Source: an uncultured Sinobacteraceae bacterium
Lineage (GTDB): Bacteria; Pseudomonadota; Gammaproteobacteria; Nevskiales; Nevskiaceae
Length of the DNA stretch: 64,000 bases
Reading direction: 5' to 3'
NCBI GenBank assembly: GCA_903822975.1
Contig: CAIJRD010000002.1
Coordinates: forward strand, 558,001 to 622,000
Every line of letters starts with the position of its first letter. Position 1 is the first letter of the stretch. Both the position numbers and the translations under genes were made by a program. Below the pieces are notes generated by a model that made no database searches, was not told where the DNA came from, and saw only the letters and a list, made by a program, of their open reading frames with translations. Shown in pieces: positions 9,130-19,299 of the stretch.

Positions 9130-9498
9130 CTAGCGCCGCTCGATTGCCTTCGCTTCGCGCCAGAGTGCTTCCATGGCATCGAGCCGCGCGGGGTCGCCGA
9201 TCGGCGGCAGCGCGTGCGCCTGCGCCATGATGTGGCCGAATCGACGCTCGAATTTTCGATTTGCCGCACTCAGCGCGGCAGCGGGATCGAGGTGCAGATG
9301 CCGCGCGAGATTCACCACCATGAACAGCAGATCGCCGAGTTCTTCGGCACGCGCGCCCAGATCGTCGGCCTGCTGCAGTTCGAGGATTTCTTCCTGCAGT
9401 TTGGCCCACAGCGCCGCGCTGGCATCGGCCGGCCAATCGAAGCCTTCGGCCGCCGCTTCGGTCTGGATGCGCCGTGCGTCTTCCAGCGGCTCGCTCAC
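9130..9498 (-). CDS. MazG-like nucleotide pyrophosphohydrolase
   Basis: KLQEEILELQQA...ARAEELGDLLFMVVNLARHL..DPAAALSAANRKFERRF; GTG start at 9498 overlapping the NUDIX gene stop. Confidence 0.8.
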   Translation of the reverse strand: MSEPLEDARRIQTEAAAEGFDWPADASAALWAKLQEEILELQQADDLGARAEELGDLLFMVVNLARHLHLDPAAALSAANRKFERRFGHIMAQAHALPPIGDPARLDAMEALWREAKAIERR

Positions 9499-10151
9499 GC
9501 AGCAGGCCCCGCGAGCATCAAACGACGCAGTTCCCACAGAATGCCGGCGGTTGCGCCCCAGATCCGGTAAACACCGAAATTGAGTTCGTAGAACGGCAGC
9601 TCCACGCCGTCGCGCTTCAACAGCTTGCACTCGAACGCGTCATCCGCGAGCACGCGCGCGAGCGGCAGATCGAACATCTCGGCCACTTCGCCGGGCGCGA
9701 GTGCCGGCGCGAACGCCGAACCGACAACGCCGACCACCGGCGTGATCCGGTAACCCGACAAGACCGGGTAATCGGCCAGGTAACCGATGATCTCGACCGA
9801 CTCCGGTGGCAGGCCGACTTCTTCTTGCGCTTCGCGAAGCGCTGTGGCCGCATAGCTTTCATCGCCGGCATCGCGTGCACCACCCGGGAAACTGATCTGG
9901 CCACTGTGATTGCGAAGGCCTTCCGAGCGGCGCGTCAGCAGCAGATGCGGACCATCTTCGCGCAGGATCACCGGCACCAACACCGCCGACGGCCGCATCT
10001 CGGCGATCGGTCGCAAGGCCAGCAGCTTGCCGACCTGTTCCAGTAATTGCAGATCCACGACCGGACGCGGCGATTCGCCGCTGCCGGCCAGCGCGCGACG
10101 CAATTGCACGAGCCACGGCGCCTCCTGCGGCATCGCGGCGTCGGCGTTCAT
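9495..10151 (-). CDS. NUDIX hydrolase, CoA pyrophosphatase type
   Basis: NUDIX box GGARDAGDESYAATALREAQEEVGL in 218 aa. Confidence 0.85.
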   Translation of the reverse strand: MNADAAMPQEAPWLVQLRRALAGSGESPRPVVDLQLLEQVGKLLALRPIAEMRPSAVLVPVILREDGPHLLLTRRSEGLRNHSGQISFPGGARDAGDESYAATALREAQEEVGLPPESVEIIGYLADYPVLSGYRITPVVGVVGSAFAPALAPGEVAEMFDLPLARVLADDAFECKLLKRDGVELPFYELNFGVYRIWGATAGILWELRRLMLAGPAA

Positions 10152-11383
10152 CCGCGCGGCCAGGCTGCCGCCTCGGCGTTGAGACCGGTTGCGAGATCGG
10201 CGCAGATGTCTTCGACATTCTCCAGGCCGACGGCGAGGCGGATCAGGTTGTCCTTGATGCCGGCGCGCGCGCGCGCCTCCGCCGGCACGCGTCCGTGCGT
10301 AGTCGTTGCCGGATGCGTGATGGTCGTGCGCGTGTCGCCGAGATTGGCGGTGATCGACAGCATCTTGGTTGCATCGATCACGCGCCAGGCCGCTTCGCGT
10401 CCGCCTTTCACTTCGAACGATACGATCCCCCCATAGGCCACCGGTGCATCGGCGTCATCGCCCAGTCGACCATGCTGGCGCTGCGCCAAGGCGTGCTGCG
10501 GATGATCCGGCAGCCCCGGATAATAGACGTGCGCAATCGCGGGCTGTTCGCGCAGCCACAGCGCCAATCGATGCGCGGACGCGCAGTGCGCGCGCATCCG
10601 CAGGCTCAAGGTTTCGAGACCCTTGAGAAACACCCAGGCATTGAACGGACTCATGCTCGGACCCGCCGTGCGCATGAAGCCAAACACATCGCGACCGATA
10701 CGCTCGGCATCGCCAACCACCGCGCCGCCCATGCAGCGGCCCTGACCGTCGAGGTACTTGGTGGCCGAATGGATCACGATGTCGGCGCCGAGTTTCAACG
10801 GCTGCTGCAGCACCGGCGTCAGGAAGCAGTTGTCGACGATCAAAAGCGCCTTTGCGTCGTGCGCGATATCGGCCAACGCGCGAATGTCGGCCAGATCGGT
10901 CAGCGGATTATTGGGCGTTTCGACGAACAGAATCTTGGTGTTCGGCCGCAGCGCGCTGCGCCAGGCCTGCAGATCGTCGGGCGCAACGAACGTCGTCTCC
11001 ACGCCGAATTTCGCGAGGATGTTGTTGCACAGGTTGATCGTGGTGCCGAACAAAGTCTGCGAGGCAACGATGTGATCGCCGGCGCGCAGCAAGCTCATGA
11101 ACGTCGCCAGAATCGCCGACATGCCGCTGGCGGTGGCGACACAGGAATCGCCGCCTTCCATTGCCGCAAGCCGCTGCTCGAATGCGCGCACCGTCGGATT
11201 GGTGAAACGAGAATAGACGTTGCCGGGCTCGGTGCCCGCGAACACTGCCGCAGCCTGCGCGGCGTTCTCGAACACGAACGACGAGGTCAGATGAATCGCG
11301 GGCGAGTGCTCGCGCTCGCCGCTGCGCAATTCCGCCGCGCGGATACCGAGCGTGGCAAAGCCCCAGTTTTCAGGATCGTTCAT
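10148..11383 (-). CDS. metZ: O-succinylhomoserine sulfhydrylase (PLP, Cys/Met metabolism)
   Basis: 411 aa; FATLGIRA..RSGEREHSPAIHLTSSFVFENAAQAAAVFAGTEPGNVYSRFTNPT, SATKYLDGQGRCMGG. Confidence 0.85.
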   Translation of the reverse strand: MNDPENWGFATLGIRAAELRSGEREHSPAIHLTSSFVFENAAQAAAVFAGTEPGNVYSRFTNPTVRAFEQRLAAMEGGDSCVATASGMSAILATFMSLLRAGDHIVASQTLFGTTINLCNNILAKFGVETTFVAPDDLQAWRSALRPNTKILFVETPNNPLTDLADIRALADIAHDAKALLIVDNCFLTPVLQQPLKLGADIVIHSATKYLDGQGRCMGGAVVGDAERIGRDVFGFMRTAGPSMSPFNAWVFLKGLETLSLRMRAHCASAHRLALWLREQPAIAHVYYPGLPDHPQHALAQRQHGRLGDDADAPVAYGGIVSFEVKGGREAAWRVIDATKMLSITANLGDTRTTITHPATTTHGRVPAEARARAGIKDNLIRLAVGLENVEDICADLATGLNAEAAAWPRG

Positions 11384-11513
11384 ACATCGATTGCAGGCGT
11401 GGCGCCGAAAAAGCGGACTGCGATTCTAACGAAACTGCGCCACCCGAGCGGCTCTACGCCCCCGCTCCAACTCCCGCCCTGCTCACTCGGGGCGGACTGC
11501 GCCAGCCTCCGAG

Positions 11514-13028
11514 CTAGTAGACGCCGGTCAGATTGCCGTAGGTTCCGGACGCCGGATCGTAGGCGCCGCCGATGTATTGCGGCTTGCCCTGAACCTTGCT
11601 GAAGCTGAACAGGAAGTCGTAAATGCGAGCCGCGGCACTGAAATCGAAGCGCGTGCCGGCCGACAAGTGCAGGCCGTTCTGCGTCTCGTACACCTGATAG
11701 ATCAGCGGCGAATTGGCGAAACTGTAATGGCGGTAGTGCGTGAAGTAGCCGTACATGCCACTGCTCGCGGTGCTGCCACCTGCACCCGAACCGCTCAAAT
11801 AGTTCAGCCAGAAATTCTGGTGATCGAATGATGCGATGACGTTACCGATGGTGAGGCTGTTGACGGTAAACGTCCCGCCCCCGGTATCGAACGCCGTGCC
11901 ATACGGCATGGTGCCGTCGCCGGACACCGTCGCGTACGGACAGGCGGGCTCATCCGGAGCAATCGGATCGATCGGGTTGTAGGGATTGCAGTTGGTGAAG
12001 AACGGCTGACCTGCAGAATTCGGCGTCGGCGCGTCGTACCCGACAAAGATCGCCAGCGGCGTCAGCGCCTGGCCCTTGCTTGGACATTGCTCGCGACCGT
12101 TGCTGCCGCTGGCGATGTTGTCCGCCATCGAGGCCACCGAAACAGAGACGGCGGCGAGTGATGCCAATTCCGGATACGCGCTGTTGTCGGCATTGCACAG
12201 CAAGCGCGCAGCCATGATGCCGCCGTTTGAGACCCCCGCCAGATAGACCCGCGTTGAATCGATCCGCGCGCCTTCCTGCTGCTTGATCGTCGCGATCAGT
12301 TGGTTGATGAAACCGACATCGTCACGCTTTTGTTCGTCGGGATTGACGCTGCCGACCTGACCCGGCGACGGATTGCGGCCGTCTTCCCAACTGCGGCCGC
12401 CGCCGGAAAAATCAAAGATGCCATCCGGATAGACCACATAGAACGGCAGCGCCGCACTGGGCTTGGCGAAGGTTTCGACATCCGGCGTGCAGTCTTGGGC
12501 AGTCCCGTCCGTACTGACGAAACCCGACATGGTGGGTCCACCGAGCCCCAGCGACGAACTGCCGTAGGCGCTGAACTGGCAATCCGGCGTGTTGCGCGGC
12601 CACTGAATCGGATTGTCCTGACTGCGTCCATCCGCCAACTGTGCGAATGGCACTTGTTCGAACAAGGCGTCGCCCGTCTGCGTGCCGCCATGCAGGTCGA
12701 CCAGCATGGGATAGCTGCCCGGATCGGTGATCGTCGCGGGCTTGTAGACGTAGGCCAGCCGGGCCATCTTGCTGCCCGTTGCCAATCGCGTCTCGGTGTA
12801 CGCGTACCGGTAAACCGTACCGCTGCGATCCGGTGGCCAGTTGCTCTGACACCATTCAAACGTTTGACCGGTAGTTTGCGGACAGTCCGCATCCGATACC
12901 GGTAGCGCGCTGACAAACAGGAAGCTCGAACTCGCCGGCTGTAGAGCGCCTGCGCTGCTACCGGAACTTCCTCCGCCGCACGCAGCAAGAACGCCGGCCA
13001 GTGCCAGCATCGCAATAAAACGCGTCAT
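11514..13028 (-). CDS. Secreted/lipoprotein polyhydroxybutyrate-depolymerase-like esterase
   Basis: Lipobox MTRFIAMLALAGVLAACGGGSS; YPMLVDLHGG and nucleophile elbow GVSNGG. Confidence 0.7.
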   Translation of the reverse strand: MTRFIAMLALAGVLAACGGGSSGSSAGALQPASSSFLFVSALPVSDADCPQTTGQTFEWCQSNWPPDRSGTVYRYAYTETRLATGSKMARLAYVYKPATITDPGSYPMLVDLHGGTQTGDALFEQVPFAQLADGRSQDNPIQWPRNTPDCQFSAYGSSSLGLGGPTMSGFVSTDGTAQDCTPDVETFAKPSAALPFYVVYPDGIFDFSGGGRSWEDGRNPSPGQVGSVNPDEQKRDDVGFINQLIATIKQQEGARIDSTRVYLAGVSNGGIMAARLLCNADNSAYPELASLAAVSVSVASMADNIASGSNGREQCPSKGQALTPLAIFVGYDAPTPNSAGQPFFTNCNPYNPIDPIAPDEPACPYATVSGDGTMPYGTAFDTGGGTFTVNSLTIGNVIASFDHQNFWLNYLSGSGAGGSTASSGMYGYFTHYRHYSFANSPLIYQVYETQNGLHLSAGTRFDFSAAARIYDFLFSFSKVQGKPQYIGGAYDPASGTYGNLTGVY

Positions 13029-13275
13029 TAGACTTTCATCCCTGAAGTATTGATCGCCAGCAGTGCAGATGCCCTTGGCGTTGCCGCCTGCCTTTGGCAT
13101 GCGAAATTGACGCGAGTTCCGGGCCAGCTCGCATCCGCAGCGTGTTGGGGTTCAAGCGGTACGACTGCACGCCTTCACGCAGTGCAAGCGTGGCGCGGCG
13201 TGTTAGCGGCGCAATGAGAACGCTGGCGGCGCGATGGAAAGATCGAGCCGCCGCGCGTTTCGGCTTCAGCCCGAT

Positions 13276-14793
13276 CTAAGGCGCGTTATGCATCTCGATG
13301 ACGACGTTGCCGGCACGCACGCGGCGCGCTTCCTTGGCCGCATCCGAACGGAACAGTTCGAGCTGATTGAGGTAATCGGCGTTGATGTCTTGAGTAACAT
13401 ACTCGCCGGTGAACACCGAGCAATCGAAGCGCTGGATCTTCGAATGCTTGTGTCGCACCGCGTCGATCAGGTCTTCCAGATCCTGGAAGATCAGTCGATC
13501 GGCGCCGAGCAGGGTGCAGAGCTCTTCGACCGTGCGACCGTGCGCGACCAGCTCTGACGTGGTCGGCATGTCAATGCCGTACACGTTCGGGAAACGGACC
13601 GGCGGTGCGGCGGAGGCGAAATAGACTTTCTTTGCGCCGGCGTCGCGCGCCATCTGGATGATCTCCTGGCTGGTGGTACCGCGCACGATCGAGTCGTCGA
13701 CCAGCAGCACGTTTTTTCCAGCGAATTCGAGATCGATCGGATTGAGCTTCTGACGCACGCTCTTCTTGCGCTGCGCCTGACCCGGCATGATGAACGTGCG
13801 GCCGATGTAGCGGTTCTTGACGAAGCCTTCGCGATATTTGACGCCCAGTCGAATCGCCAGTTCGACACCTGCCACGCGACTGGTATCTGGAATCGGAATG
13901 ACGACGTCGATGTCGTGATCCGGCCACTCGCGCAGAATCTTGTCGGCCAGCTTTTCGCCCATGCGCAGACGCGCCTTGTAGACGTAGATGCCGTCCATTA
14001 CCGAGTCGGGTCGCGCCAGATAGACGTGTTCGAAAATGCAGGGCGAGTAGATCGGGTTGATCGCGCACTGGCGCTTGTACAGCTTGCCGTCGAGCGTGAT
14101 GTACACCGCCTCGCCGGGTGCGATGTCGGCAATCAGTTCGAAGCCGGCCGCATCGAGCGCCACCGACTCTGAGGCGATCATGTAGTCGGTGCCATACGGG
14201 CCTTCGCGGCGACCATAAACCACCGGACGAATGCCGAACGGATCGCGGAAGCCCACCACGCCGTAACCGCTGATCATCGCCACACAGGCATAGGCGCCGC
14301 GTGCGCGCACGTGCACGCGCGACACCGCCTCGAAGACATCATCGGGCGTTACCCGCAGCGCGCCGCCCATCATCAGTTCGTGCGCAAACACGTTCAGCAG
14401 CACTTCCGAATCCGAATCGGTATTCAGGTGGCGCCGGTCTTCGACGAACAGTTCGTGCTTGAGCTGTTCGGTGTTGGTCAGGTTGCCGTTGTGGGACAGG
14501 CAGATGCCGAACGGCGTATTGGTGTAGAACGGCTGCGCTTCTGCGGAGGTGAAGCAGCCGGCAGTGGGGTAACGCACGTGGCCGACGCCCATGTTGCCGC
14601 GCAGGCGGATCATGTATTCATCCTTGATGAACACATCGCGCACCAGCCCGTTGTCCTTGCGCAGATAGAGCCGGTCGCCATCGCTGGTGATGATGCCTGC
14701 GGCGTCCTGGCCGCGATGCTGCAGCATCGTCAGCGCATCGTAAATTTCCTGATTGACGGGTGTTTTCGCAACGAGTCCGACGATGCCACACAT
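13276..14793 (-). CDS. purF: Amidophosphoribosyltransferase
   Basis: [64 protein letters not shown]. Confidence 0.97.
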   Translation of the reverse strand: MCGIVGLVAKTPVNQEIYDALTMLQHRGQDAAGIITSDGDRLYLRKDNGLVRDVFIKDEYMIRLRGNMGVGHVRYPTAGCFTSAEAQPFYTNTPFGICLSHNGNLTNTEQLKHELFVEDRRHLNTDSDSEVLLNVFAHELMMGGALRVTPDDVFEAVSRVHVRARGAYACVAMISGYGVVGFRDPFGIRPVVYGRREGPYGTDYMIASESVALDAAGFELIADIAPGEAVYITLDGKLYKRQCAINPIYSPCIFEHVYLARPDSVMDGIYVYKARLRMGEKLADKILREWPDHDIDVVIPIPDTSRVAGVELAIRLGVKYREGFVKNRYIGRTFIMPGQAQRKKSVRQKLNPIDLEFAGKNVLLVDDSIVRGTTSQEIIQMARDAGAKKVYFASAAPPVRFPNVYGIDMPTTSELVAHGRTVEELCTLLGADRLIFQDLEDLIDAVRHKHSKIQRFDCSVFTGEYVTQDINADYLNQLELFRSDAAKEARRVRAGNVVIEMHNAP

Positions 14794-14796
14794 GGA

Positions 14797-15342
14797 TTAA
14801 TGCTCCGAATTGGAAATCGTGACGTCGCCAGACACGCGCTCGCCGTTCTTGCCGGCGGGCTGCAAATATGTGAGCCAGGAGCGCGGAATCAAGGTCTGCA
14901 GCTGGTTGGCCGACGGTTGTAGTTGGGGTGCCAGGCGCGACTGCTGCCACCAGGGCTGTTCATGCAGCGCCGTAATGCCGGCCACCATCACCAGCGCGAT
15001 CACCAGCAGGCCGCCGCGCAGCACGCCGAAACCGGCGCCGAGCATGCGGTCGACCGGCGACAGGCCGGTGCTGCGCACCAGGATGCCGATCAGATAAGTG
15101 AGTATGGCGCCGACCAGCAGTACACCGAAGAACACCAGCGCGTAGCCGATGGCGATGCGGGCGGCGAGCGCATGAATACTGCTTTCGAGTTTCAGCGACA
15201 GAAGCGGCCCGTAACGCAAGGTGAGAATGAACGCGAGAATCCAAGTCGCCAGACTCAAGGCTTCGCGCACGAAGCCGCGAAAGGCGCCGATCAGGATCGA
15301 AAGCAGCACAATGCCGAGGAAAGCGAAGTCGAGCCAAGCCAT
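14797..15342 (-). CDS. cvpA: CvpA family colicin V production-like membrane protein
   Basis: MAWLDFAFLGIVLLSILIGAFRGFVREALSLATWILAF, immediately upstream of purF. Confidence 0.92.
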   Translation of the reverse strand: MAWLDFAFLGIVLLSILIGAFRGFVREALSLATWILAFILTLRYGPLLSLKLESSIHALAARIAIGYALVFFGVLLVGAILTYLIGILVRSTGLSPVDRMLGAGFGVLRGGLLVIALVMVAGITALHEQPWWQQSRLAPQLQPSANQLQTLIPRSWLTYLQPAGKNGERVSGDVTISNSEH

Positions 15343-15525
15343 GCCTGTGCGGTCCGTCTACAGGTTGCGAGATTGTAACATCGCACCGCGTGGGTCGGTC
15401 GCCGCATTACGAAGGGTTAAGGCGCGACGGCGCCGCGAACTTTGCGTCCATCGCGTGCTCTCAGATCGAGCATGCCAGCGGCATGCGCTCGGCGTAAACT
15501 GCCGGCATTCCGCCTAGAAGTATCC

Positions 15526-16995
15526 ATGCTCAAACACAAGCTGATTTTTGCAGTGGCGTTCGCGCTCGTGGCCGCGCCCGGACTCGCGCAGGTTCGACAG
15601 AGCGACATCGATCTGCCGCAACTCGGCAACCCGGCCGACCTGTCGCTGTCGCCCGCCGAGGAAGCCAAGATCGGCGCCGAGGTGGTCGGCGAGATGTATC
15701 AGTACGATTACATCGTCGACGATCCCGAAATCACCGAATACCTTTCTTCGGTTGGCTGGAAGCTCGCCGCTGCGGACTCTTCATCGCCGACCGCGCCGGA
15801 CTTCAATTTCTATCTGATCGCCGACAACCGCATCAACGCCTTCGCGCTACCCGGCGGGTACATCGGCTTCAACGCCGGCACCATTCTCGCGGCCGAGAAT
15901 GAAAGCGAACTGGCCGGCGTCCTCGGCCATGAGGAATCACACGTCACCCAGCGGCATATGGCGCGTCAGGCCGGTGATACCAAGGTGGCCGACATCGCCA
16001 CTTGGATCGGCGTGCTGGCAGCGATCATCGCCGGCTCCGGCAACCCCAACGTGATTCTCGGCGCACTCGGCGTCGGTCAGGGCATCAACTACCAGCGTCA
16101 GGTCAGCTACACGCGCGGCAACGAACTCGAAGCCGACCGTTTCGGTATCCGCAAACTTGCCGCCGCCGGCTACGACCCGATGGGCATGGCCACATTCTTC
16201 GGCCGGCTCGACCAGCAGACGCGCCTGTACGGCAGCCACTTGCCCGAGATCCTGCTGACCCATCCGGTCAACACGACACGCATCGCCGAGGCAACCGAGC
16301 GCGCCGCGCAGTTCGGTCCGCGCAAGGTCAAGGACTCAGTCGAATTCACCTTGATGAAAGTGCGCACGCAAGTGCTCGCAGCCGACACACCGAACGAAGC
16401 GCAAGGTCACTTCGCGGGCGAGATTGCAGCCGGCCACGATACGCCGGAGAACCACTATGGCTATGCCATGGCACTGAGCCAGCAGGGCCTCAACGATGAG
16501 GCCTTGAAGGCGCTCAAGCCGGCGCTCGACGCCTACCCACGCCAGATCAACGTGCTGCTGATGCAGGCGAACATCCTGGTCGGCGTCGGCCGCGTCAAGG
16601 ATGCGATGGACGCCTTCAATCGCGGGCTGAACGCCTATCCACGTTATGCGCCGGCGATCCTCGAGTACGCCGAGGCGCTGATCAACACCGGCAAACCCGA
16701 TGAAGCGCGCCAAATCCTGCTGTCTCACGATCAGGCACTCGGCACGCGGGTCGAGACTTTCCGCTTGCTTGCGACCGCTGCACGCAACAGCGGCAACATC
16801 GCCGAGGCCCAGTATCAGCAGTCCGAGTACTTGTACCGCCGTGGCGATCTGCGCGGCGCGGTGGAACAGCTCAATGCCGGCCTGCGTGTGGCCAGCATCA
16901 ACGGCGATGAGCGCGCGCGTCTGATGGCGCGTCGCCAAGAGCTGCTCAACACGATTCCGGCAGCCGAGCTGGCAAAGCTGCAGAAGCAGGGGTGA
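15526..16995 (+). CDS. bepA: M48 metalloprotease with TPR domain, BepA-like
   Basis: Signal peptide from ATG 15526; zinc motif GHEESHVTQRH; C-terminal TPRs. Confidence 0.85.
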   Translation: MLKHKLIFAVAFALVAAPGLAQVRQSDIDLPQLGNPADLSLSPAEEAKIGAEVVGEMYQYDYIVDDPEITEYLSSVGWKLAAADSSSPTAPDFNFYLIADNRINAFALPGGYIGFNAGTILAAENESELAGVLGHEESHVTQRHMARQAGDTKVADIATWIGVLAAIIAGSGNPNVILGALGVGQGINYQRQVSYTRGNELEADRFGIRKLAAAGYDPMGMATFFGRLDQQTRLYGSHLPEILLTHPVNTTRIAEATERAAQFGPRKVKDSVEFTLMKVRTQVLAADTPNEAQGHFAGEIAAGHDTPENHYGYAMALSQQGLNDEALKALKPALDAYPRQINVLLMQANILVGVGRVKDAMDAFNRGLNAYPRYAPAILEYAEALINTGKPDEARQILLSHDQALGTRVETFRLLATAARNSGNIAEAQYQQSEYLYRRGDLRGAVEQLNAGLRVASINGDERARLMARRQELLNTIPAAELAKLQKQG

Positions 16996-17325
16996 GCAAT
17001 AGGCGAGCACTGCTCGCCTATTGCGAACGACCGGCCATGGATGGCCGGGCCGGTAGTTGGAAACACCGCCGCGACCGCGCCATGGATGGCGACATCCAGT
17101 CAACAGAATCCCACAGCGAGCACTGCTCGCCTATTGCGAACGACCGGCCATGGATGGCCGGGCCGGTGGTTGGAAACACCGCCGCGACCGCGCCATGGAT
17201 GGCGACTTCCAGTCAACAGAATCCCACAGCGAGCACTGCTCGCCTATTGCGAACGAGCGGCCAGGGATGGCGACACCCAGTCAACAGAACCCCACTGCAA
17301 GCACTGCTCGCCTGATGCAAGCCAC
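16996..17325. repeat. Tandem 113-bp repeat array (two full units, one 68-bp deleted unit, one terminal remnant) made of nested palindromes
   Basis: GCGAG(CACTGCTCGCC...) starts at 17003, 17116 and 17229 (period 113); a degenerate copy GCAAG(CACTGCTCGCC...) starts at 17297. First unit contains the perfect palindrome GCAATAGGCGAGCA-C-TGCTCGCCTATTGC (16996-17024), CCGGCCAT-GG-ATGGCCGG (17031-17048) and CGCCAT-GG-ATGGCG (17078-17091). Confidence 0.9.
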
Positions 17326-17374
17326 TGCCCGAACGTGAAAGAACCAGCGATCTGTTCCGACGCCCGACGCGCGT

Positions 17375-18514
17375 TTACAGCGCTTCCTCGACCGGCCCGA
17401 CGCTGCCCCACTGACGGCAGCTGGGGCATTGCCAGAACAGCAGACTCGGTTGCAGGCCGCAGGCCTTGCACACATAACGCGGACGCTGCTGAATCGAGCG
17501 TTGCAGCGCCTCGCGCAGACCTTTGCTCTCCTCGGCCAGCTCAGCGTGCGCGCCGAGCCACAACAGCAGTCCTTCGCGTGTGGGCCTGAGTGCGACCTGC
17601 TGCGCCAGGAATGTTTGAGGATTTTGCTGTGCGTCTTTCAACCACTGCGCTTTGGCCGCCGCTACCGCCGCCGAGCCGGGCGTTGCCGCGCCTGCGTCAT
17701 CGAGAAAGTGTGCATAGCCCTCCGCATCACCGGCCGCGGCGTAGCAGCGTCGCAGCGGTTCGACGACATCGGCGGTGAAACGCAGATCCTGCTCGATCAC
17801 GCGCAGGAAATAGTCGATTGCACTCGAGACGTCGCCGGCTTTCTCGGCGAGACCTGCCAGCAGCAAGCTGGCGCGCACACAGCCGGCGTCTTCGTTCAAT
17901 GCAGCGCGCGCGAGGCGCTCGGCCTCCGCGACATCGCCCGCCTCACGCGCCACATCGGCGAGTTGGCAGCGGTATTGCGCGATGCGCTTCGCGGCAGATT
18001 TGCCAGTCACCGATTGCCAGCGCTCGGCCAGATCAACCGCTGCTGCCCAACCCTGACTCTGCTCGTTCAATTCCAGTAATAGCTCGAGCGCCGCGCCCGC
18101 TTCCGCGCCATGCACCATCGGCACCAGCAGCGCTTCAGCGCGATCGAGCAGCCCCGCTTTCAGATAATCGCGGGCCAATTCGAGCTGCGCGGCGTTGAAG
18201 TCTTCACTCGACAGTCCGGGCCGCGCCACCAGTGCTTCATGCACGCGAATCGCACGATCGGTCTCGCCGCGTTTGCGAAACACGCTGCCGAGTGTCATCT
18301 GCAAGCCGATTGCCTGAGGCTCGTCGCTGGCCGCCTGCGACAGCGCCAGCACGGCATCGTCCGGATCGTTAACGGCCAGGCGACTCAAGCCGGTGAGCAC
18401 TTCCTCGCGGCTGCTGCTGGAATCGTCGCGACCTGCACGCGCGGCGCGCGACAAGGCCCAACCCAGGCCCATGCCCAGCAACAGCAGCAGGCCATCAAAA
18501 AAGCTTTCGAACAT
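17375..18514 (-). CDS. lapB: Lipopolysaccharide assembly TPR protein LapB (YciM)
   Basis: N-terminal TM anchor MFESFFDGLLLLLGMGLGWALSRA, TPRs, C-terminal rubredoxin-like CKACGLQ..LFWQCPSCRQWGS. Confidence 0.92.
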   Translation of the reverse strand: MFESFFDGLLLLLGMGLGWALSRAARAGRDDSSSSREEVLTGLSRLAVNDPDDAVLALSQAASDEPQAIGLQMTLGSVFRKRGETDRAIRVHEALVARPGLSSEDFNAAQLELARDYLKAGLLDRAEALLVPMVHGAEAGAALELLLELNEQSQGWAAAVDLAERWQSVTGKSAAKRIAQYRCQLADVAREAGDVAEAERLARAALNEDAGCVRASLLLAGLAEKAGDVSSAIDYFLRVIEQDLRFTADVVEPLRRCYAAAGDAEGYAHFLDDAGAATPGSAAVAAAKAQWLKDAQQNPQTFLAQQVALRPTREGLLLWLGAHAELAEESKGLREALQRSIQQRPRYVCKACGLQPSLLFWQCPSCRQWGSVGPVEEAL

Positions 18515-18531
18515 GGGCGCCTTAGATCGCG

Positions 18532-18825
18532 CTAGACAACCGGATCGGGCGGCAGATTGCGCAGGTTCTTCAACTCGGTCTCGGCATTGCGCAGCTGCCG
18601 ACGCAGTCCGCGAATCTCACCCCGCAATGCGAAGAACTTCAACAGACACAGCAGCAAGGTCAGCACGACAGCCAGTGCCACGGCGCCGACCAGCAAGACG
18701 ATCAGGCGGACATCGGCGCTACCGACCAGGTAGTTGAAGTGCACCGGTGCTGCGTTGAAATAGCTCAGGCTGGCGCCGGCCAAAAAGACCAGCAGCAGCA
18801 ATATCAGTAACAGAATACGCAGCAT
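18532..18825 (-). CDS. lapA: LapA-domain (DUF1049) membrane protein
   Basis: 97 aa, two TM helices, MLRILLLILLLLVFLAGASLSYFNAAPVHFNYLVG; directly upstream of lapB. Confidence 0.85.
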   Translation of the reverse strand: MLRILLLILLLLVFLAGASLSYFNAAPVHFNYLVGSADVRLIVLLVGAVALAVVLTLLLCLLKFFALRGEIRGLRRQLRNAETELKNLRNLPPDPVV

Positions 18826-18883
18826 CGGAAGGAGACGTCCTTGAGGATTGAGCGAGATGCGGCGTACGGCACTCGGGCCTTGC

Positions 18884-19174
18884 TTAGTCGGTGCGACTGC
18901 TGTTGACCCGCTCGCGCATTTCCTTGCCCGGTTTGAAATGCGGCACATGCTTGGCCGGAATGTGGACCGCCACACCCGTCTTGGGATTGCGGCCGACGCG
19001 GGCCGGCCGGCTGTGCAGCGCAAAACTCCCGAATCCGCGAATCTCGACTCGGTCCTCGTGCGACAAAGCGAGGCTCACCTGATCCAGAATCAGCTTGACC
19101 GCCAATTCCACATCTTTCTGCATCAGGTGGGTTTGCTTCAGCGACAGCGCTTCGATCAAATCGGACTTGGTCAT
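18884..19174 (-). CDS. ihfB: Integration host factor subunit beta
   Basis: [32 protein letters not shown]...[31 protein letters not shown]; located after rpsA. Confidence 0.95.
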   Translation of the reverse strand: MTKSDLIEALSLKQTHLMQKDVELAVKLILDQVSLALSHEDRVEIRGFGSFALHSRPARVGRNPKTGVAVHIPAKHVPHFKPGKEMRERVNSSRTD

Positions 19175-19252
19175 TCGTCGCCCTTGTTTTTAGGAGTATT
19201 ACGGCCCAACGGCGACAAACTAGAGAAAAACCCGAGCCGGTGCAAGCGCACA

Positions 19253-19283
19253 AAAAAAGAGCCGCACGAGGCGGCTCTTTTCA
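19253..19283 (-). terminator. Rho-independent terminator-like hairpin downstream of rpsA
   Basis: Read on minus: AAAAGAGCCGC-CTCGT-GCGGCTCTTTTTTT, followed by a T run. Confidence 0.8.
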
Positions 19284-19299
19284 GGTGCAACGTACAGGC

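Noticed and set aside
16996-17325. CRISPR array
   Set aside because: Tandem units are contiguous with no unique spacers of constant length and no cas genes nearby.
17041-17589. Overlapping plus-strand ORFs with MAGPVVGNTAATAPWMATSSQQNPTAST repeats
   Set aside because: Translations of the 113-bp DNA repeat array; the same repeat is open in more than one frame, so the repeat is better explained as DNA.
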